DNA of 36,952 nt, taken from Actinomycetes bacterium (GTDB lineage: Bacteria > Actinomycetota > Actinomycetes > Streptosporangiales > Streptosporangiaceae). The position numbers and the translations under genes are program-made. The notes below the pieces were generated by a model. It did not search any database and had not been told where the DNA came from. It saw only the letters and a program-made list of their open reading frames with translations. This document shows positions 15,808-24,932 of this stretch, piece by piece. The stretch's first letter is position 1, and every line of letters starts with the position of its first letter. The DNA lies in contig JAOPYO010000207.1 in the NCBI GenBank assembly GCA_025964575.1, forward strand, positions 1 to 36,952. Reading direction: 5' to 3'.

Positions 15808-16929
15808 CTACGCGGTCGCGGCGGGGGAGGGCTGGGTGTCGACGACGGCCCGCCGGAGGCCGTCCGCGGTGAAGATCTGGCCCTGGCTCAGCGGGGTTCC
15901 GTCCAGCTTCACCGTCGGGGTGCTCTGGACGCCGGCCGCGAGGGCGGCATGGGTGGCCTGCTCCACCAGGCCGGCCTTCTGCTGAGTCGTGACGCAGGTG
16001 GCAAATGCGGGGTCGTCGATGCCGGCCTGCTTGCCCCAGGTCACCAGGTCCGCGGTGGAGAACCCGTCCTGTCCTTCCGGCGGCTGGTTATGGAAGAGAA
16101 GGTCGTGGAAGGCGATCCAGTTACCGGCCGGCGCGCAGAGCGCCGCGGCGGCGGCCCGCCGGGAGTTGGAGCTGAGGGGTTCCTGCTGGAACAGCCGGAA
16201 CGGCCGGTAGACCACCTTCGCCTTGCCATCGGCGATCAGTTCCTTCACCGTCGCGCCGTTGGTGTCCTCGAAGCTCTTGCAGGCCGGGCACTGGAAGTCC
16301 TCATAGATCTCCAGAACCGGGTGATCGACCCCGGACCGGGCGAGCGCGATCGAACCGTCCGGCTGCCGGGTGGCCTGGCCCTGGCCCGTTCCCTGACTGG
16401 CGCCGGGCGAGTCCTGGCCCAGGCCCGTTCCTCCGGAGCCGCTGTCCCTGCCGAGCACCGCGACGACGCCGACGATCACGAACACCGCGAGGATCCCGAA
16501 GGCGCTGAGGGTGATGATCCAAGCGCGCGACCCCTTCGACCGGGACGCCGGATAGCCGGGTGGGACCGGGTAACCAGGTGGGAACTGCTGTCCAGGTCCG
16601 GGCGGGAACTGCGGTCCGGGAGGGTAGTGCTGTCCGGGTCCGGGAGGGTACTGCTGTCCGGGTGGGAACTGCTGTCCGGGGCCGGGAGCGTACTGCTGTC
16701 CGTAGTGCGGCTGCGGGGCGGAGGCGCCGGGCGGCATGGGGGCGGAGGCCCATGCTGGCCCGGCCGGTGGCGGCGGCGTCCCAGGAGGCCCGTACGGCCC
16801 GTACGGGTCCTGCGCGGGGTTCGCGTTCAACGGAGGGCCGCCGGGCGATTGCCACTGCGGTTGCCCTCCCGGTTCTGGCGCTCCGGGCTGGGCGGGCCGT
16901 TCCGAGGCTCCGCTGGGGTCGTCCTCCAT
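15808..16929 (-). CDS. Membrane-anchored DsbA-like thioredoxin-fold protein with Pro/Gln-rich cytoplasmic tail
   Basis: A 373-residue protein in three parts. Residues 1-130 are a low-complexity Pro/Gly/Gln segment with repeated PPGPGQ(Q/H)(F/Y). Residues 136-159 form one membrane helix. Residues 195-373 form a DsbA-type thioredoxin domain with the redox motif CPAC (Cys214, Cys217) in EIYEDFQCPACKSF and the cis-proline segment GVQSTPTVKLDG. The orientation puts the thioredoxin domain outside, where it would form or reshuffle disulfides in exported proteins. Cysteine-bearing exported proteins nearby (15371, 7350) are possible clients, by inference only. AAGGAG precedes the ATG. Confidence 0.88.
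   Translation of the reverse strand: MEDDPSGASERPAQPGAPEPGGQPQWQSPGGPPLNANPAQDPYGPYGPPGTPPPPAGPAWASAPMPPGASAPQPHYGQQYAPGPGQQFPPGQQYPPGPGQHYPPGPQFPPGPGQQFPPGYPVPPGYPASRSKGSRAWIITLSAFGILAVFVIVGVVAVLGRDSGSGGTGLGQDSPGASQGTGQGQATRQPDGSIALARSGVDHPVLEIYEDFQCPACKSFEDTNGATVKELIADGKAKVVYRPFRLFQQEPLSSNSRRAAAAALCAPAGNWIAFHDLLFHNQPPEGQDGFSTADLVTWGKQAGIDDPAFATCVTTQQKAGLVEQATHAALAAGVQSTPTVKLDGTPLSQGQIFTADGLRRAVVDTQPSPAATA
16579..16701 (-). repeat. In-gene tandem repeat coding Gln/Pro/Gly units
   Basis: Imperfect units of about 21-27 bases encode the run between residues 77 and 117 of the DsbA-like protein, such as GQQFPPGQQYPPGPGQ. The DNA shows recurring variants of CTGTCCGGG and GGGAACTGC on the plus strand. 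Such a run can change length by slippage. Confidence 0.65.
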
Positions 16930-17172
16930 GCGCGAACGCTCCTTTCTGGACGTTCGCCCTAGTCTGTCGTATTTCAGCCGCTGGGGTTCACTTTGTGGAC
17001 GTGCAAGAGGCCCGGCGGAGCAGAGAGACGGCCGTAACGGCAGGCCCGATCAGCATTTGTGGAGATTCTTCGGGATTTCCGCAAAATCGGCACCGTTTCG
17101 TACCACACTGTCGGCCGTGGGTAACGATCATGGTGAGCACGTAGCGCCCCAGGTTCCGTGAGGAGAGACGTG

Positions 17173-18177
17173 GTGGCAGGCAAATCCCCGGTGGCCGCGG
17201 TCCTGCTGCTGGCGGCCCTGACCGGCTGCTCGCAGAGCAACGTGGAGCGTTCGGCCGCGGAAGCGGGCAAGGCTCCGCTCGGGATCGCGCAGGCGGCCGG
17301 CACGACGGTGGCGAGCGGCTTCTACGTCGATCCGACCTCCAACCCCGCCCTCTGGGCGAAGAACCATCCCAAAGATGCGCGTGCGATCAAGATCCGGCAG
17401 GCCATTTCCAGCAAGCCGATAGGTCACTGGTTCGGCAACTGGAGCGGGAATATCAGCACCTCGGTGTCCAGCTATGTGGGTGCGGCGTACAAGGCGAAGA
17501 AGACGCCGGTGCTGGTGGCGTACAACATCCCGGGCCGAGACTGCGGTGGCGCCTCCTCGGGTGGCGCGGGCAGCCCCGCCGCGTACCGGACCTGGATCTC
17601 CAAGTTCGCCGTCGCGATCGGCAACCGCCCCGCAGTAGTGGTGATCGAGCCGGATGCCGTGGCGCAACTCGACTGTATGCCTGCCTCCGCGCGCACGACG
17701 CGGCTGGCCCTGCTGAAGTACGCGACCCAGCAGTTCAAGGCCAAGGCGACGAAGACCTGGGCTTACCTCGATGGCGGTAATGCCAAGTGGGTTCCGGCCG
17801 CCACCATGGCGCCACGGCTGAATGCCGCCGGGATCAAGAACGTGCGCGGCTTCGCCGTCAACGTCTCGAACTTCTACACCACCGCCCAGTCGGTCTCCTA
17901 TGCCAAGGCGGTGAACGCCTCGCTGTCCGCCAAGTATGGCTTCACCCGCCGATTCGTTGTGGACACCGGCCGCAACGGGAAGGGTTCCAAGAACGGCGAG
18001 TGGTGCAACCCGGCCGGCCGCAAGCTGGGCACGACACCCCGGACGGGTGGTGGCGCCGACCTGCTGCTGTGGGTCAAGGTGCCGGGAGACTCCGACGGCC
18101 CCTGCGGCACCGGTGCCGGAGTGCCCGCCGGCCAGTTCAGCCCGGATCTGGCGATCAAGCTGATCAACGGAACGTGA
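17173..18177 (+). CDS. GH6 glycoside hydrolase lipoprotein (endoglucanase/cellobiohydrolase family)
   Basis: A 334-residue GH6 enzyme that should cut beta-1,4-glucan with inversion. Motifs in order: VLVAYNIPGRDCGGASSGG, VVVIEPDAVAQLDCM with the catalytic acid Asp, AYLDGGNAKW, RRFVVDTGRNGKG, and LLLWVKVPGDSDGPCGTG. The last usually reads PGESDG, so Asp replaces Glu. The N-terminus KSPVAAVLLLAALTGC is a lipoprotein signal with the lipobox LTGC (Cys19), so it is probably tethered to the membrane. There is no carbohydrate-binding module. GTG 17173 is preferred because GGAG at 17162-17165 lies 7 bases upstream; GTG 17170 and 17158 are alternatives. Confidence 0.9.
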   Translation: MAGKSPVAAVLLLAALTGCSQSNVERSAAEAGKAPLGIAQAAGTTVASGFYVDPTSNPALWAKNHPKDARAIKIRQAISSKPIGHWFGNWSGNISTSVSSYVGAAYKAKKTPVLVAYNIPGRDCGGASSGGAGSPAAYRTWISKFAVAIGNRPAVVVIEPDAVAQLDCMPASARTTRLALLKYATQQFKAKATKTWAYLDGGNAKWVPAATMAPRLNAAGIKNVRGFAVNVSNFYTTAQSVSYAKAVNASLSAKYGFTRRFVVDTGRNGKGSKNGEWCNPAGRKLGTTPRTGGGADLLLWVKVPGDSDGPCGTGAGVPAGQFSPDLAIKLINGT

Positions 18178-18233
18178 TCACGCTCGCACGCGGTCTGTGA
18201 CAGCAAGAGCGCCCTTGTGGTCTGCGCCCGTCC

Positions 18234-19191
18234 TTAGCTTGTCGTTTTGATGAGCTCCGCGATCTGCTCGAGCTGGTCCAGCTGGGATGTGAGGTCGAGA
18301 GCGGCGATCCGGCAGACGATGTGCCGGGCGCCTGCGGCGATGTACCGGTCCAATTGGGAGGTTACGTGTGCACGCGGACCCGCGATCAGGGTCTGGATGG
18401 TCTCCAGGACCTCCAGCGGAAGACCGTAGTTGATCCTGCTGTACTCCTCGAGGGCCTGACGGCCATCGTCCGCGTCATCGGTGATCAGTAGGGTCGCGAA
18501 CAGTGCCGGAGTGATGGTCTCGGGGTCGCGGCCGCCATCGGTGGCGGCCTGCCGCACGTCGGCCAGGCCGGCCTGGTAGTCGGCGGGGTCGGGCGGGTAG
18601 GGCAGCCAGCCGTCGTACAGGTGACCGGTGCGGGCCAGGGCCGCCGGTGTGGCACCGCCCGAGCCAGATCGGCGGGCCGCCTGCCCGGTTCGGTGCTGTG
18701 CACTGGGGGATGTCGTCGAAGTGCAGGACCTGGCCGTGGAACGAGGTTGGACCCTGGCTCGTCCATAGGTGGCGCCAAAGCGCGATGGTGTCATCGAGCC
18801 GTGCGAACCGGTCCCGCCAGGGGACCTCGGACAAGGCGTACAGCGGCTTCCCGAACTGGCCGGGGAAGCCCGCGCCCACAGCGAGGGCCAGCCGCCCCCC
18901 GGACAGTAGGTCGAGGGAGGCGATCGCCTGCGCCGCCTGCACGGGCCGACGCAGCACCGGTAGGAGCGCTGCGGTGCCTAGCGTGACGCGTTCGGTCACC
19001 GGCGCCACGGCGGCGAGCATGGTCAGCGCCTCGATGCGCGGGCTCAGCAGCGAGTCGTTGGCCCACAGCGAGGCGAAGCCGAGAGTCTCGGCGCGGACCG
19101 CGAAATCGATCAGCTTGCGGGGATCGGTCCCCTCGCCCCACTGGGCTTTCCCGGTCGGCAGCAGCACGCCCAGCCGAATGTCGTCATCCAT
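18234..19191 (-). pseudogene. LLM-class flavin-dependent oxidoreductase, frameshifted
   Basis: Bacterial luciferase-like protein of about 318 residues split into two frames. The first part starts at ATG 19191 (DIRLGVLLPTGKAQWGEG) and runs through RVTLGTAALLPVLRRPVQAAQ and LSGGRLALAVGAGFPG to GGPPIWLG. The second continues as GGATPAALARTGHLYDGWLP to TAA at 18234-18236. The frames meet at a GGG run (CCC at 18658-18660 on the plus strand); removing one G restores LGGATP. This is either a real inactivating insertion or a sequencing error, as nothing else is damaged. Intact, it would be an F420- or FMN-dependent oxidoreductase of unknown substrate. Confidence 0.75.
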
Positions 19192-19381
19192 GTCCCTTAT
19201 CGTGCTGGCCGCCAGCGAACAGCGGCAATTCCCTGCAAGGAATGGCCATCCCAAGGGCATGGCACTCGGATCATGAATTTCGCGGAATGGGCTCGGCATA
19301 TCCTTGAGGGGTTCCATCAGGAAGTCCTACGCCATTCCGATGGCCGGCGCGCAGACCTCTACGCCGAGCTTGAAGGGCAGC

Positions 19382-20326
19382 TCACTGGCTGCCCAGCTTC
19401 AGTTGGGGATCAGTGACCCCGCCGGGGCAGGCGTATCGGTCCACGTCCCAGCCCGCCCGGTGCGCTCCGGCCTGGTAGGCGGATTCGTAGAAGTCCAACA
19501 TCGCTGCCCGTGGGTCGGCCTCGCTGCGGGCGGTGGCGTAGGGCAGCACCGCCAGGTGACTGCTGCCCTGGTCGGCCCATTCGGCCGCTGCCGGGGTCAA
19601 CGGCTCCTTGGCCAGGCCGTCGGGTTCGGGGGCGGTGTAGCAGTAGAGCGCGGGTTCGCTGAAGTTGACATCACCGAACCAGAAACCCGAACTGATGACC
19701 TCGCGGGAGTATGCCTCGCGAGTGACCGGATCGACGTCCTGCGGCTGCTCGATGTTGCGATCACTGAAGCGGGTCGCGGCGACGTCGAAGGTATGCCAGA
19801 AGTGGTGCACCGGACTGATCTTCCCGGAGAACCGGGCGGAGAACTCCTCCAGTACCAGGCCGATCTGGCTGAGCACCTGCCAATAGCGCGTGACGGCCGC
19901 CGCGTCGTAGTCGGCGTGTTCGCTGTCCTGGGCGAACGGGCGCGCCGCGTCCGGCAGGTCGAACGGGTGATCCCTTTCGATCGTCACATGCACGCCGAGG
20001 TGGTCCAGCCCGGCGTGGACGCGGTCGTGGAACGACGCCACCGACTGACCCACCAGCGGGAAGGCCACGCTGCGGCCATCGAGCGTGGTGGTCGTCAGCC
20101 GGTGATCGATGAAGTCGAAGTCGATGGCGAAGATGGGGTTGCCGTCGACCTGCCCCATCGGGCGGGTGGTCAGCCCACGCCCGGTGAGGTGGAACGGCAC
20201 ATGCCACCAGTGGTTGCGGCGCACCGCCGCCGCGAGCCGTATCTTGCCCACGACCTGCAGGAACCTGTGCAGGGTCTCCTTGGTCTCGGCCCAGTCCTGC
20301 AGCGGTATCGCGGGAAACGATTCCAT
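19382..20326 (-). CDS. DUF5996 family protein
   Basis: A 314-residue protein. PLQDWAETKETLHRFLQVVGKIRLAAAVRRNHWWHVPFHLTGRGLTTRPM at the start, FAIDFDFIDHRL, SPVHHFWHTFDVAATRF and REVISSGFWFGDVNFSEPALYCYTAPEP match the DUF5996 family, cytoplasmic proteins of unknown function common in actinobacteria. The many conserved His/Trp/Asp residues suggest an enzyme, but no reaction is known to me. The ATG at 20326 follows TAGGAT (a -10 box) by six bases, suggesting leaderless expression in addition to read-through from the ppx side. An antisense 47-codon ORF overlaps its 3' end but is not convincing. Confidence 0.82.
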   Translation of the reverse strand: MESFPAIPLQDWAETKETLHRFLQVVGKIRLAAAVRRNHWWHVPFHLTGRGLTTRPMGQVDGNPIFAIDFDFIDHRLTTTTLDGRSVAFPLVGQSVASFHDRVHAGLDHLGVHVTIERDHPFDLPDAARPFAQDSEHADYDAAAVTRYWQVLSQIGLVLEEFSARFSGKISPVHHFWHTFDVAATRFSDRNIEQPQDVDPVTREAYSREVISSGFWFGDVNFSEPALYCYTAPEPDGLAKEPLTPAAAEWADQGSSHLAVLPYATARSEADPRAAMLDFYESAYQAGAHRAGWDVDRYACPGGVTDPQLKLGSQ

Positions 20327-20335
20327 CTCATCATC

Positions 20336-20431
20336 CTAACCAGTCACTTCTCGGCTGAGCCGGCCCAGGTAGAACCGGGTGTCCTGGTCGTCGACGCAGT
20401 CGGCGATGATGCCGTAGGGCCGCCGCTCCAA
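20336..20431 (-). CDS. Probable small protein of 31 residues between ppx and the DUF5996 gene
   Basis: TTG 20431 to TAG 20336 on the minus strand encodes a 31-residue peptide beginning (M)ERRPYGIIADCVDDQDTR and ending LGRLSREVTG. GGGAG (20441-20437) lies 5 bases before the TTG. It starts 12 bases after the ppx stop and ends 9 bases before the DUF5996 gene. Of 31 sense codons, 27 end in G or C, as in real genes here, and the composition is protein-like. It could be a true small protein or the tail of a lost gene; I do not recognise it. Confidence 0.45.
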   Translation of the reverse strand: MERRPYGIIADCVDDQDTRFYLGRLSREVTG

Positions 20432-20443
20432 TCTTTCTCCCGG

Positions 20444-21424
20444 TCAGATCACGCCGTTGGCGGTCCGTACGGGATCGGGCGTATCGGCCGGGAGCGCTAC
20501 GGGCAGCACGTCCAGCCGGCGCAGAATGACGCCTTCGCGCAGCGCCCATGGGCAGATCTCCAGCTCGGGGAGGCCGAACAGGTCCATGGTGGCGTCCGCG
20601 ACCAGTGCGCCGGCGACCAGTTGAGGGGCGCGGCCCTCCGAGACCCCGGGCAGCTCCGCGCGTTCTTGCGCCGTCATCCGGGCCAGCCGCTCCGTCCACT
20701 CGGTCACGTCGGCGTGCCTCAATACCCGCTTGACGTACGGCCCCTGGTCGGAGGGGGCCGCGCCGGCGATCCGGGCGAGCTGCCTGAACGTCTTCGACGT
20801 GGCCACCGCGTGGTCGGGCCGGCCATACCGCATGACCCCGCCGACCGTGCGGGCGATCTCAGCCCGTACGTGCTTGCGCAGCCTGCGCACCTCGTCGGCG
20901 GGCGGGGGATCGGCGGTGAACCAGTTGCGGGTGAGCCGGCCGGCGCCGAGCGGCAATGAGATCGCAATGTCCGGCTCCTCGTCGACACCCGAGGCGATCT
21001 CCAGCGAGCCACCACCGATGTCCAGTACGAGCAGGCGCCCGGACGACCAGCCGAACCAGCGCCGTACGGCCAGGAAGGTCAGCCGTGACTCGTGCTCTCC
21101 GGACAGCACCTGGATGTCGGCGCCGGTGTCGGCCCTGATGCTGGACAGGATCTCCTCGCCGTTGACCGCGTCCCGTACGGCGGAGGTGGCGAACGAGACC
21201 AGATCCTCCACACCCTTGTCCTCGGCCACCTGCAGGGCCTCGTTGACGAAGGCCCGCAACCGCCGCTCGCCATCACGGGATAGCCGCTCGCCCTTCTCCA
21301 GATGATCGGCCAGGCGCAGATGGGCCTTGTGGGAGTAGGCGGGTAGTGGGCGGGCTCCCTGGTGGGCGTCGACCACCAGGAGATGCACCGTGTTGGAGCC
21401 CACGTCTAGGACACCGAGTCTCAT
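20444..21424 (-). CDS. Ppx/GppA phosphatase (exopolyphosphatase or pppGpp phosphohydrolase)
   Basis: A 326-residue member of the ASKHA fold Ppx/GppA family. The phosphate-1 motif is [13 protein letters not shown] and the phosphate-2 motif is [28 protein letters not shown] and [20 protein letters not shown] between them are family blocks. Length matches the short two-domain actinobacterial forms (Ppx1/Ppx2 of mycobacteria) that lack the C-terminal HD domain. It hydrolyses polyphosphate or pppGpp in the cytoplasm; which one cannot be told here. TAGCGT ends 6 bases before ATG 21424, so the start appears leaderless. Confidence 0.9.
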   Translation of the reverse strand: MRLGVLDVGSNTVHLLVVDAHQGARPLPAYSHKAHLRLADHLEKGERLSRDGERRLRAFVNEALQVAEDKGVEDLVSFATSAVRDAVNGEEILSSIRADTGADIQVLSGEHESRLTFLAVRRWFGWSSGRLLVLDIGGGSLEIASGVDEEPDIAISLPLGAGRLTRNWFTADPPPADEVRRLRKHVRAEIARTVGGVMRYGRPDHAVATSKTFRQLARIAGAAPSDQGPYVKRVLRHADVTEWTERLARMTAQERAELPGVSEGRAPQLVAGALVADATMDLFGLPELEICPWALREGVILRRLDVLPVALPADTPDPVRTANGVI

Positions 21425-21583
21425 GATTCGACGCTATCCAACCTGTGATGCCGGAGCCGGAAGGTAGGTACCGGCTGCCCGCTGCGGACACTTTTATGCC
21501 TATTCTGCCGGTAACCAGGGAAAATCTGCCCCGCGGCGTGGCCAGATCCACTACCGTGAACGCCGACTTGGGAGGGTACGGGG

Positions 21584-21955
21584 ATGGTATTCCTGTTCGA
21601 CGGTGCGGGTCTGCTGATCCTCGCACTTTGGGTGTTCTGCATCATCGACGTCATCACGACCGATGAGTCGCTCTGCAGGAATCTGCCCAAGACTCTATGG
21701 TTGATCATCGTCCTGATCCTGCCCGACATCGGCTCCATCATCTGGCTCGTGGCCGGCCGGCCGAGGCTGGCTCCACGCCAGGGCGGCCTGCCGCACAAGG
21801 GCAACGCCGGAAGCCGCTACCCGGAGTACGACCGGCCCGGCCGCGCGGTCCCCGCCAACCCCGACGACGACGAGGACTTCCTTCGCGGCCTGCACGAGCG
21901 GGCCGAGGAGCAGCGCCGCAAGGCCAGGGAACAGGGCAAGCCCGAAGACGAATGA
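21584..21955 (+). CDS. PLDc_N domain membrane protein
   Basis: A 123-residue protein with two membrane segments (about residues 6-24 and 38-57) in the pattern LLILALWVFCIIDVITTD...LPKTLWLIIVLILPDIGSIIWLVAGRPR. This is the PLDc_N domain, found at the N-terminus of cardiolipin synthases but here alone. The last 60 residues are charged and probably cytoplasmic, ending in a helix rich in Glu, Arg and Lys. Function of the stand-alone form is unknown. GGAGGG at 21571-21576 gives a well-spaced ribosome site. It is divergent from ppx across a 159-base gap. Confidence 0.85.
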   Translation: MVFLFDGAGLLILALWVFCIIDVITTDESLCRNLPKTLWLIIVLILPDIGSIIWLVAGRPRLAPRQGGLPHKGNAGSRYPEYDRPGRAVPANPDDDEDFLRGLHERAEEQRRKAREQGKPEDE

Positions 21956-21975
21956 GGTCCCCTACGCTTGAGGGC

Positions 21976-22896
21976 ATGGGGATCACGCGTACGGAGATCG
22001 AGACCGCGTCGAGCCGCATCGACGGCCACATCCGGCGGACACCGACGGCCGAGATCGAGCCTGGCACCCTGTGGTTCAAACTGGAGCAGCTCCAGCACAC
22101 CGGCAGCTTCAAGGCCCGTGGTGCCTTCAACCGGATCCTCGCGGCGATAGAGACCGGAAGCCTGCCCGCGGCCGGGGTGATCGCCGCCTCCGGTGGTAAC
22201 GCGGGACTGGCCGTGGCGTTCGCGGCGGCGCGGCTGGGTGCACACGCCGAGGTGTACGTGCCCGAGACCGCCCCAAGGGTGAAGGTGCGCAGGCTCGTCT
22301 CCCTCGGTGCCGAGGTGGTCCAGGTGGGGCGGAAGTACGCCGACGCTCATGAGGCCGCGGTCAAGCGGGCCGCTGAGACCGGCGCCCTGCTGTGTCACGC
22401 CTACGACCAGCCGGAGATCTGTGCTGGGCAGGGCACGCTCGGCCTGGAGGTCCTCGAGCAGACCGGTGGCGTCGACACGATCCTCATCGCCGTCGGGGGC
22501 GGCGGGCTGATGGCCGGGGTCGCGGCCGCTGTGGCGGGGCACGCCCGGGTGATCGCGGTGGAGCCGCGGACCATCCCCACGCTCCACGACGCGCTGGCCG
22601 CCGGACGGCCGGTCGACGTCGAGGTCTCCGGGATCGCCGCCGACTCGCTCGGAGCCACCCGGATCGGGGACATCGCCTACGACGTCGCGACCCGTACGGA
22701 GGTGGTCTCGCTACTGGTTGAGGACGAGGACATCATCGAGGCGCGGCGGCTGCTATGGGACCGGCACCGGCTGGCGGTCGAGCACGGCACGGCCGCCGCG
22801 TTCGCAGCGCTGCACACCGGCGGCTACCGGCCCGCTGCCGGAGAACGGGTCGCCGTGGTGCTGTGCGGCGCCAACACCGACCCGTCCGACTTCTAG
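21976..22896 (+). CDS. Threonine/serine dehydratase-like PLP enzyme
   Basis: A 306-residue fold-type II PLP enzyme. Lys46 in HTGSFKARGAFN is the Schiff-base lysine, AASGGNAGLAVAFAAARLG is the substrate loop and AVGGGGLMAGVAAAV binds the PLP phosphate. It has no regulatory ACT domain, so it resembles catabolic threonine dehydratase or serine racemase/dehydratase types. Expected products are 2-oxobutyrate or pyruvate plus ammonia. TACGCT (21963-21968) followed by seven bases precedes ATG 21976, so it may be leaderless, though it lies just 20 bases after the PLDc_N gene. A threonine aldolase gene follows, which supports threonine/serine use. Confidence 0.88.
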   Translation: MGITRTEIETASSRIDGHIRRTPTAEIEPGTLWFKLEQLQHTGSFKARGAFNRILAAIETGSLPAAGVIAASGGNAGLAVAFAAARLGAHAEVYVPETAPRVKVRRLVSLGAEVVQVGRKYADAHEAAVKRAAETGALLCHAYDQPEICAGQGTLGLEVLEQTGGVDTILIAVGGGGLMAGVAAAVAGHARVIAVEPRTIPTLHDALAAGRPVDVEVSGIAADSLGATRIGDIAYDVATRTEVVSLLVEDEDIIEARRLLWDRHRLAVEHGTAAAFAALHTGGYRPAAGERVAVVLCGANTDPSDF

Positions 22897-23089
22897 GCGT
22901 GCCTGCTCGGGTCGGTCCTGGCGTTCACGGGCCGGGGACCGTCGAGTCAACCCAGCTCCCGCTCACGTTCCGTGAGAGATACCAATTGTGCTGATTGGCG
23001 CTACCCGTTTCGTCCGTTACTCGCTAGACAGTAGGCAGGCTCGGTTTGCACAGGAAGATCGACGCCTCGCATTGGACTTCAAGATCGAA

Positions 23090-24160
23090 ATGATGGGACC
23101 GCACGTGGATGCCGCGATCGACCTTCGCTCGGATACCGTCACCAAACCCACCGCCGCCATGCGGCGCGCCATGGCCGAGGCCGAGGTCGGCGACGACTGG
23201 TTCGGCGACGATCCCACCGTGAACCGCCTGCAGGATCGTGCGGCCGAGCTGACCGGCAAGGACGCCGCCCTGTACCTCCCGACCGGCACACTGTGCAATC
23301 AGATCGCCATGCACCTGTTCACCCGGCCCGGACACGTCGTGGTCTGCGAGGAAACGGCCCATAATTGCGGCATGGAGGCGTCCTCCTCCGCGATGCTGAC
23401 CGGCCTGGTGTTTCGCCGGATTCGCGCGGAGGCTCGCGGGCTGCTCACCGCCCGGCAGGTCGGTGACGCGCTGCGGCCCGACCCCCACGACCTCACCGTG
23501 GTCGACCTCGTCACCATCGAGAACACCCACCAGATCGGCAGCGGATCGGCGCTGCCGGTCGAAGACGTCCAGGCCATCGCGGACGTGTGCGCCGCCCATG
23601 CCGTTCCCCTGTACATGGACGGCGCGCGCATCTTCAACGCCTGCGTGGTGACCGGCGCCACGGTGGCCGACTACGCCGCCAAGGTCGACGCCATGATGTT
23701 CTGCCTGAGCAAGGGGCTGGGCGCCCCGATCGGATCCATCCTCGTGGGCGACGCCGAGTTCATCCGGGAGGCCCGCAGGCTGAAGGTCATGTTCGGTGCG
23801 GCATGGCGCCAGGCCGGGATCACTGCCGCCGCCGGGCTGATCGCGCTGGAGCAGGGGCCCGGGCGCCTGCACGAAGACCACGCCAACGCCCGCAAGCTCG
23901 CCGAAGGCGTCGCCGAGATCCTGCCTGGCGCCATCGACCCCGCGGTCGTGCAGACCAACATCCTGCTCGTCGACGTGACGGGCACCGGCCGCGAAGCGAC
24001 CGAATGGGCGGCACTGCTGGCTACGGAAGGCGTGCTCACGACCATCGTGGCCGGCCGGGTCCGGATGCTGACCCACCTGGACATCGCCCAGCAGGACATC
24101 GACACCGCACTCGGCGCATGGCGCCGGGTCGCCGACCGGATCGGAGCAGAAGGCCGATGA
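23090..24160 (+). CDS. Low-specificity threonine aldolase family enzyme
   Basis: PLP fold-type I enzyme of about 356 residues that splits L-threonine into glycine and acetaldehyde, or related beta-hydroxy amino acids. [38 protein letters not shown] is the family N-terminus, [11 protein letters not shown] contains the PLP-binding Asp, and [14 protein letters not shown] holds the PLP lysine. The start is uncertain. ATG 23090 is listed; GTG 23105 would begin [11 protein letters not shown] and has GGGA 6 bases upstream, and earlier frame extension to 22988 has no fold. The stop overlaps the next gene's ATG (ATGA). The 193-base gap upstream holds only a small CTCACG/CGTGAG hairpin at 22962-22976. 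Confidence 0.9.
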   Translation: MMGPHVDAAIDLRSDTVTKPTAAMRRAMAEAEVGDDWFGDDPTVNRLQDRAAELTGKDAALYLPTGTLCNQIAMHLFTRPGHVVVCEETAHNCGMEASSSAMLTGLVFRRIRAEARGLLTARQVGDALRPDPHDLTVVDLVTIENTHQIGSGSALPVEDVQAIADVCAAHAVPLYMDGARIFNACVVTGATVADYAAKVDAMMFCLSKGLGAPIGSILVGDAEFIREARRLKVMFGAAWRQAGITAAAGLIALEQGPGRLHEDHANARKLAEGVAEILPGAIDPAVVQTNILLVDVTGTGREATEWAALLATEGVLTTIVAGRVRMLTHLDIAQQDIDTALGAWRRVADRIGAEGR

Positions 24161-24897
24161 TCACTCTCGCCCACCTCAGCGACCTCCACCTCGACGGCTC
24201 CGAGCGCAGCGCCGACCGAGCGGCCCGGGCCATGGCCTACTTGAACGACCTCCCTCAACCGCTCGACGCGGTGCTCGTGACCGGGGATATCGCCGATCAT
24301 GGCCGGACCGACGAGTACGAAGAGGCCCACAAGGTCCTTTCCTCACCGCACCCGGTGTTCACCTGTCCCGGCAACCATGATGTGCGGAGCGCCTACCGCC
24401 GAGTGCTGCTCGGCCAGGACGGCTCCGAGGCCCCTATCAACCAGGTGCATCGGGCGGCCGGAGCCACCTTCGCGCTGTGCGACTCCACCATCCCCGGCCA
24501 GGATGACGGACTCCTCAGCGAGGAGACGATCGCCTGGCTCGAAACGGTCCTCGGTGAAGCCCGCGGTGAAGGGCCGGTGTTCATCTGCTTCCACCACCCG
24601 CCCGTCACGCTCGGGATGCCCTTCGTCGACTCGATCCGGCAGCGCGGCGAGCAGCGCCTCGCCGATCTCGTCGTCCGCCACCCGCACGTCGTCGCGCTCC
24701 TCTGCGGGCACGCGCACACTGCGGCGGCCACGACTTTCGCTGGACGTCCATTGCTCGTGGCGCCGGGCATCGTCTCCACCGCGAAGCTTCCATGGGAACG
24801 GGGCGACTTCGTCGACCTCCGGCTCCCGCCCGCCGTCGCCTTCCACATCCTCGACGACGACCTGCGGCTGACCACGCACTACCGCGTCATCGTCTAG
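24157..24897 (+). CDS. Metallophosphoesterase (CpdA-like)
   Basis: A 246-residue calcineurin-like phosphoesterase. All metal motifs are present: DLHL (Asp9, His11), GDIADHG (Asp44), GNHD (Asn73, His74), FHHPP and GHAH near the end. The order and short length match class III cyclic nucleotide phosphodiesterases such as CpdA, but the family also includes other phosphodiesterases, so the substrate is open. The ATG overlaps the threonine aldolase stop by four bases, so the two are translationally coupled. No signal peptide, therefore cytoplasmic. Confidence 0.88.
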   Translation: MITLAHLSDLHLDGSERSADRAARAMAYLNDLPQPLDAVLVTGDIADHGRTDEYEEAHKVLSSPHPVFTCPGNHDVRSAYRRVLLGQDGSEAPINQVHRAAGATFALCDSTIPGQDDGLLSEETIAWLETVLGEARGEGPVFICFHHPPVTLGMPFVDSIRQRGEQRLADLVVRHPHVVALLCGHAHTAAATTFAGRPLLVAPGIVSTAKLPWERGDFVDLRLPPAVAFHILDDDLRLTTHYRVIV

Positions 24898-24932
24898 AGA
24901 CACCCTGGCCGCTCGGCGTGGTGGTGGGTGCT

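Noticed and set aside
15698..15810. GTG 15698 six bases after TATCGT, looking like a leaderless start.
   Set aside because: The frame soon runs antisense into the DsbA-like gene and the peptide shows no family; the -10 match can arise by chance.
16930..17172. GH6 upstream region searched for a CebR-type operator.
   Set aside because: No TGGGAGCGCTCCCA-like site; only a weak GATTT/AAATC repeat at 17074-17088.
19273..19416. 47-codon plus ORF reading MNFAEWARHILEGFHQEVLR onward.
   Set aside because: Protein-like sequence, but weak third-position G/C bias, no ribosome site, and it runs antisense into the DUF5996 gene. Possibly a relic, but not supportable.
19304..20959. 551-codon plus-strand ORF over the DUF5996 and ppx genes.
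   Set aside because: It is antisense to two recognised genes and shows no domain.
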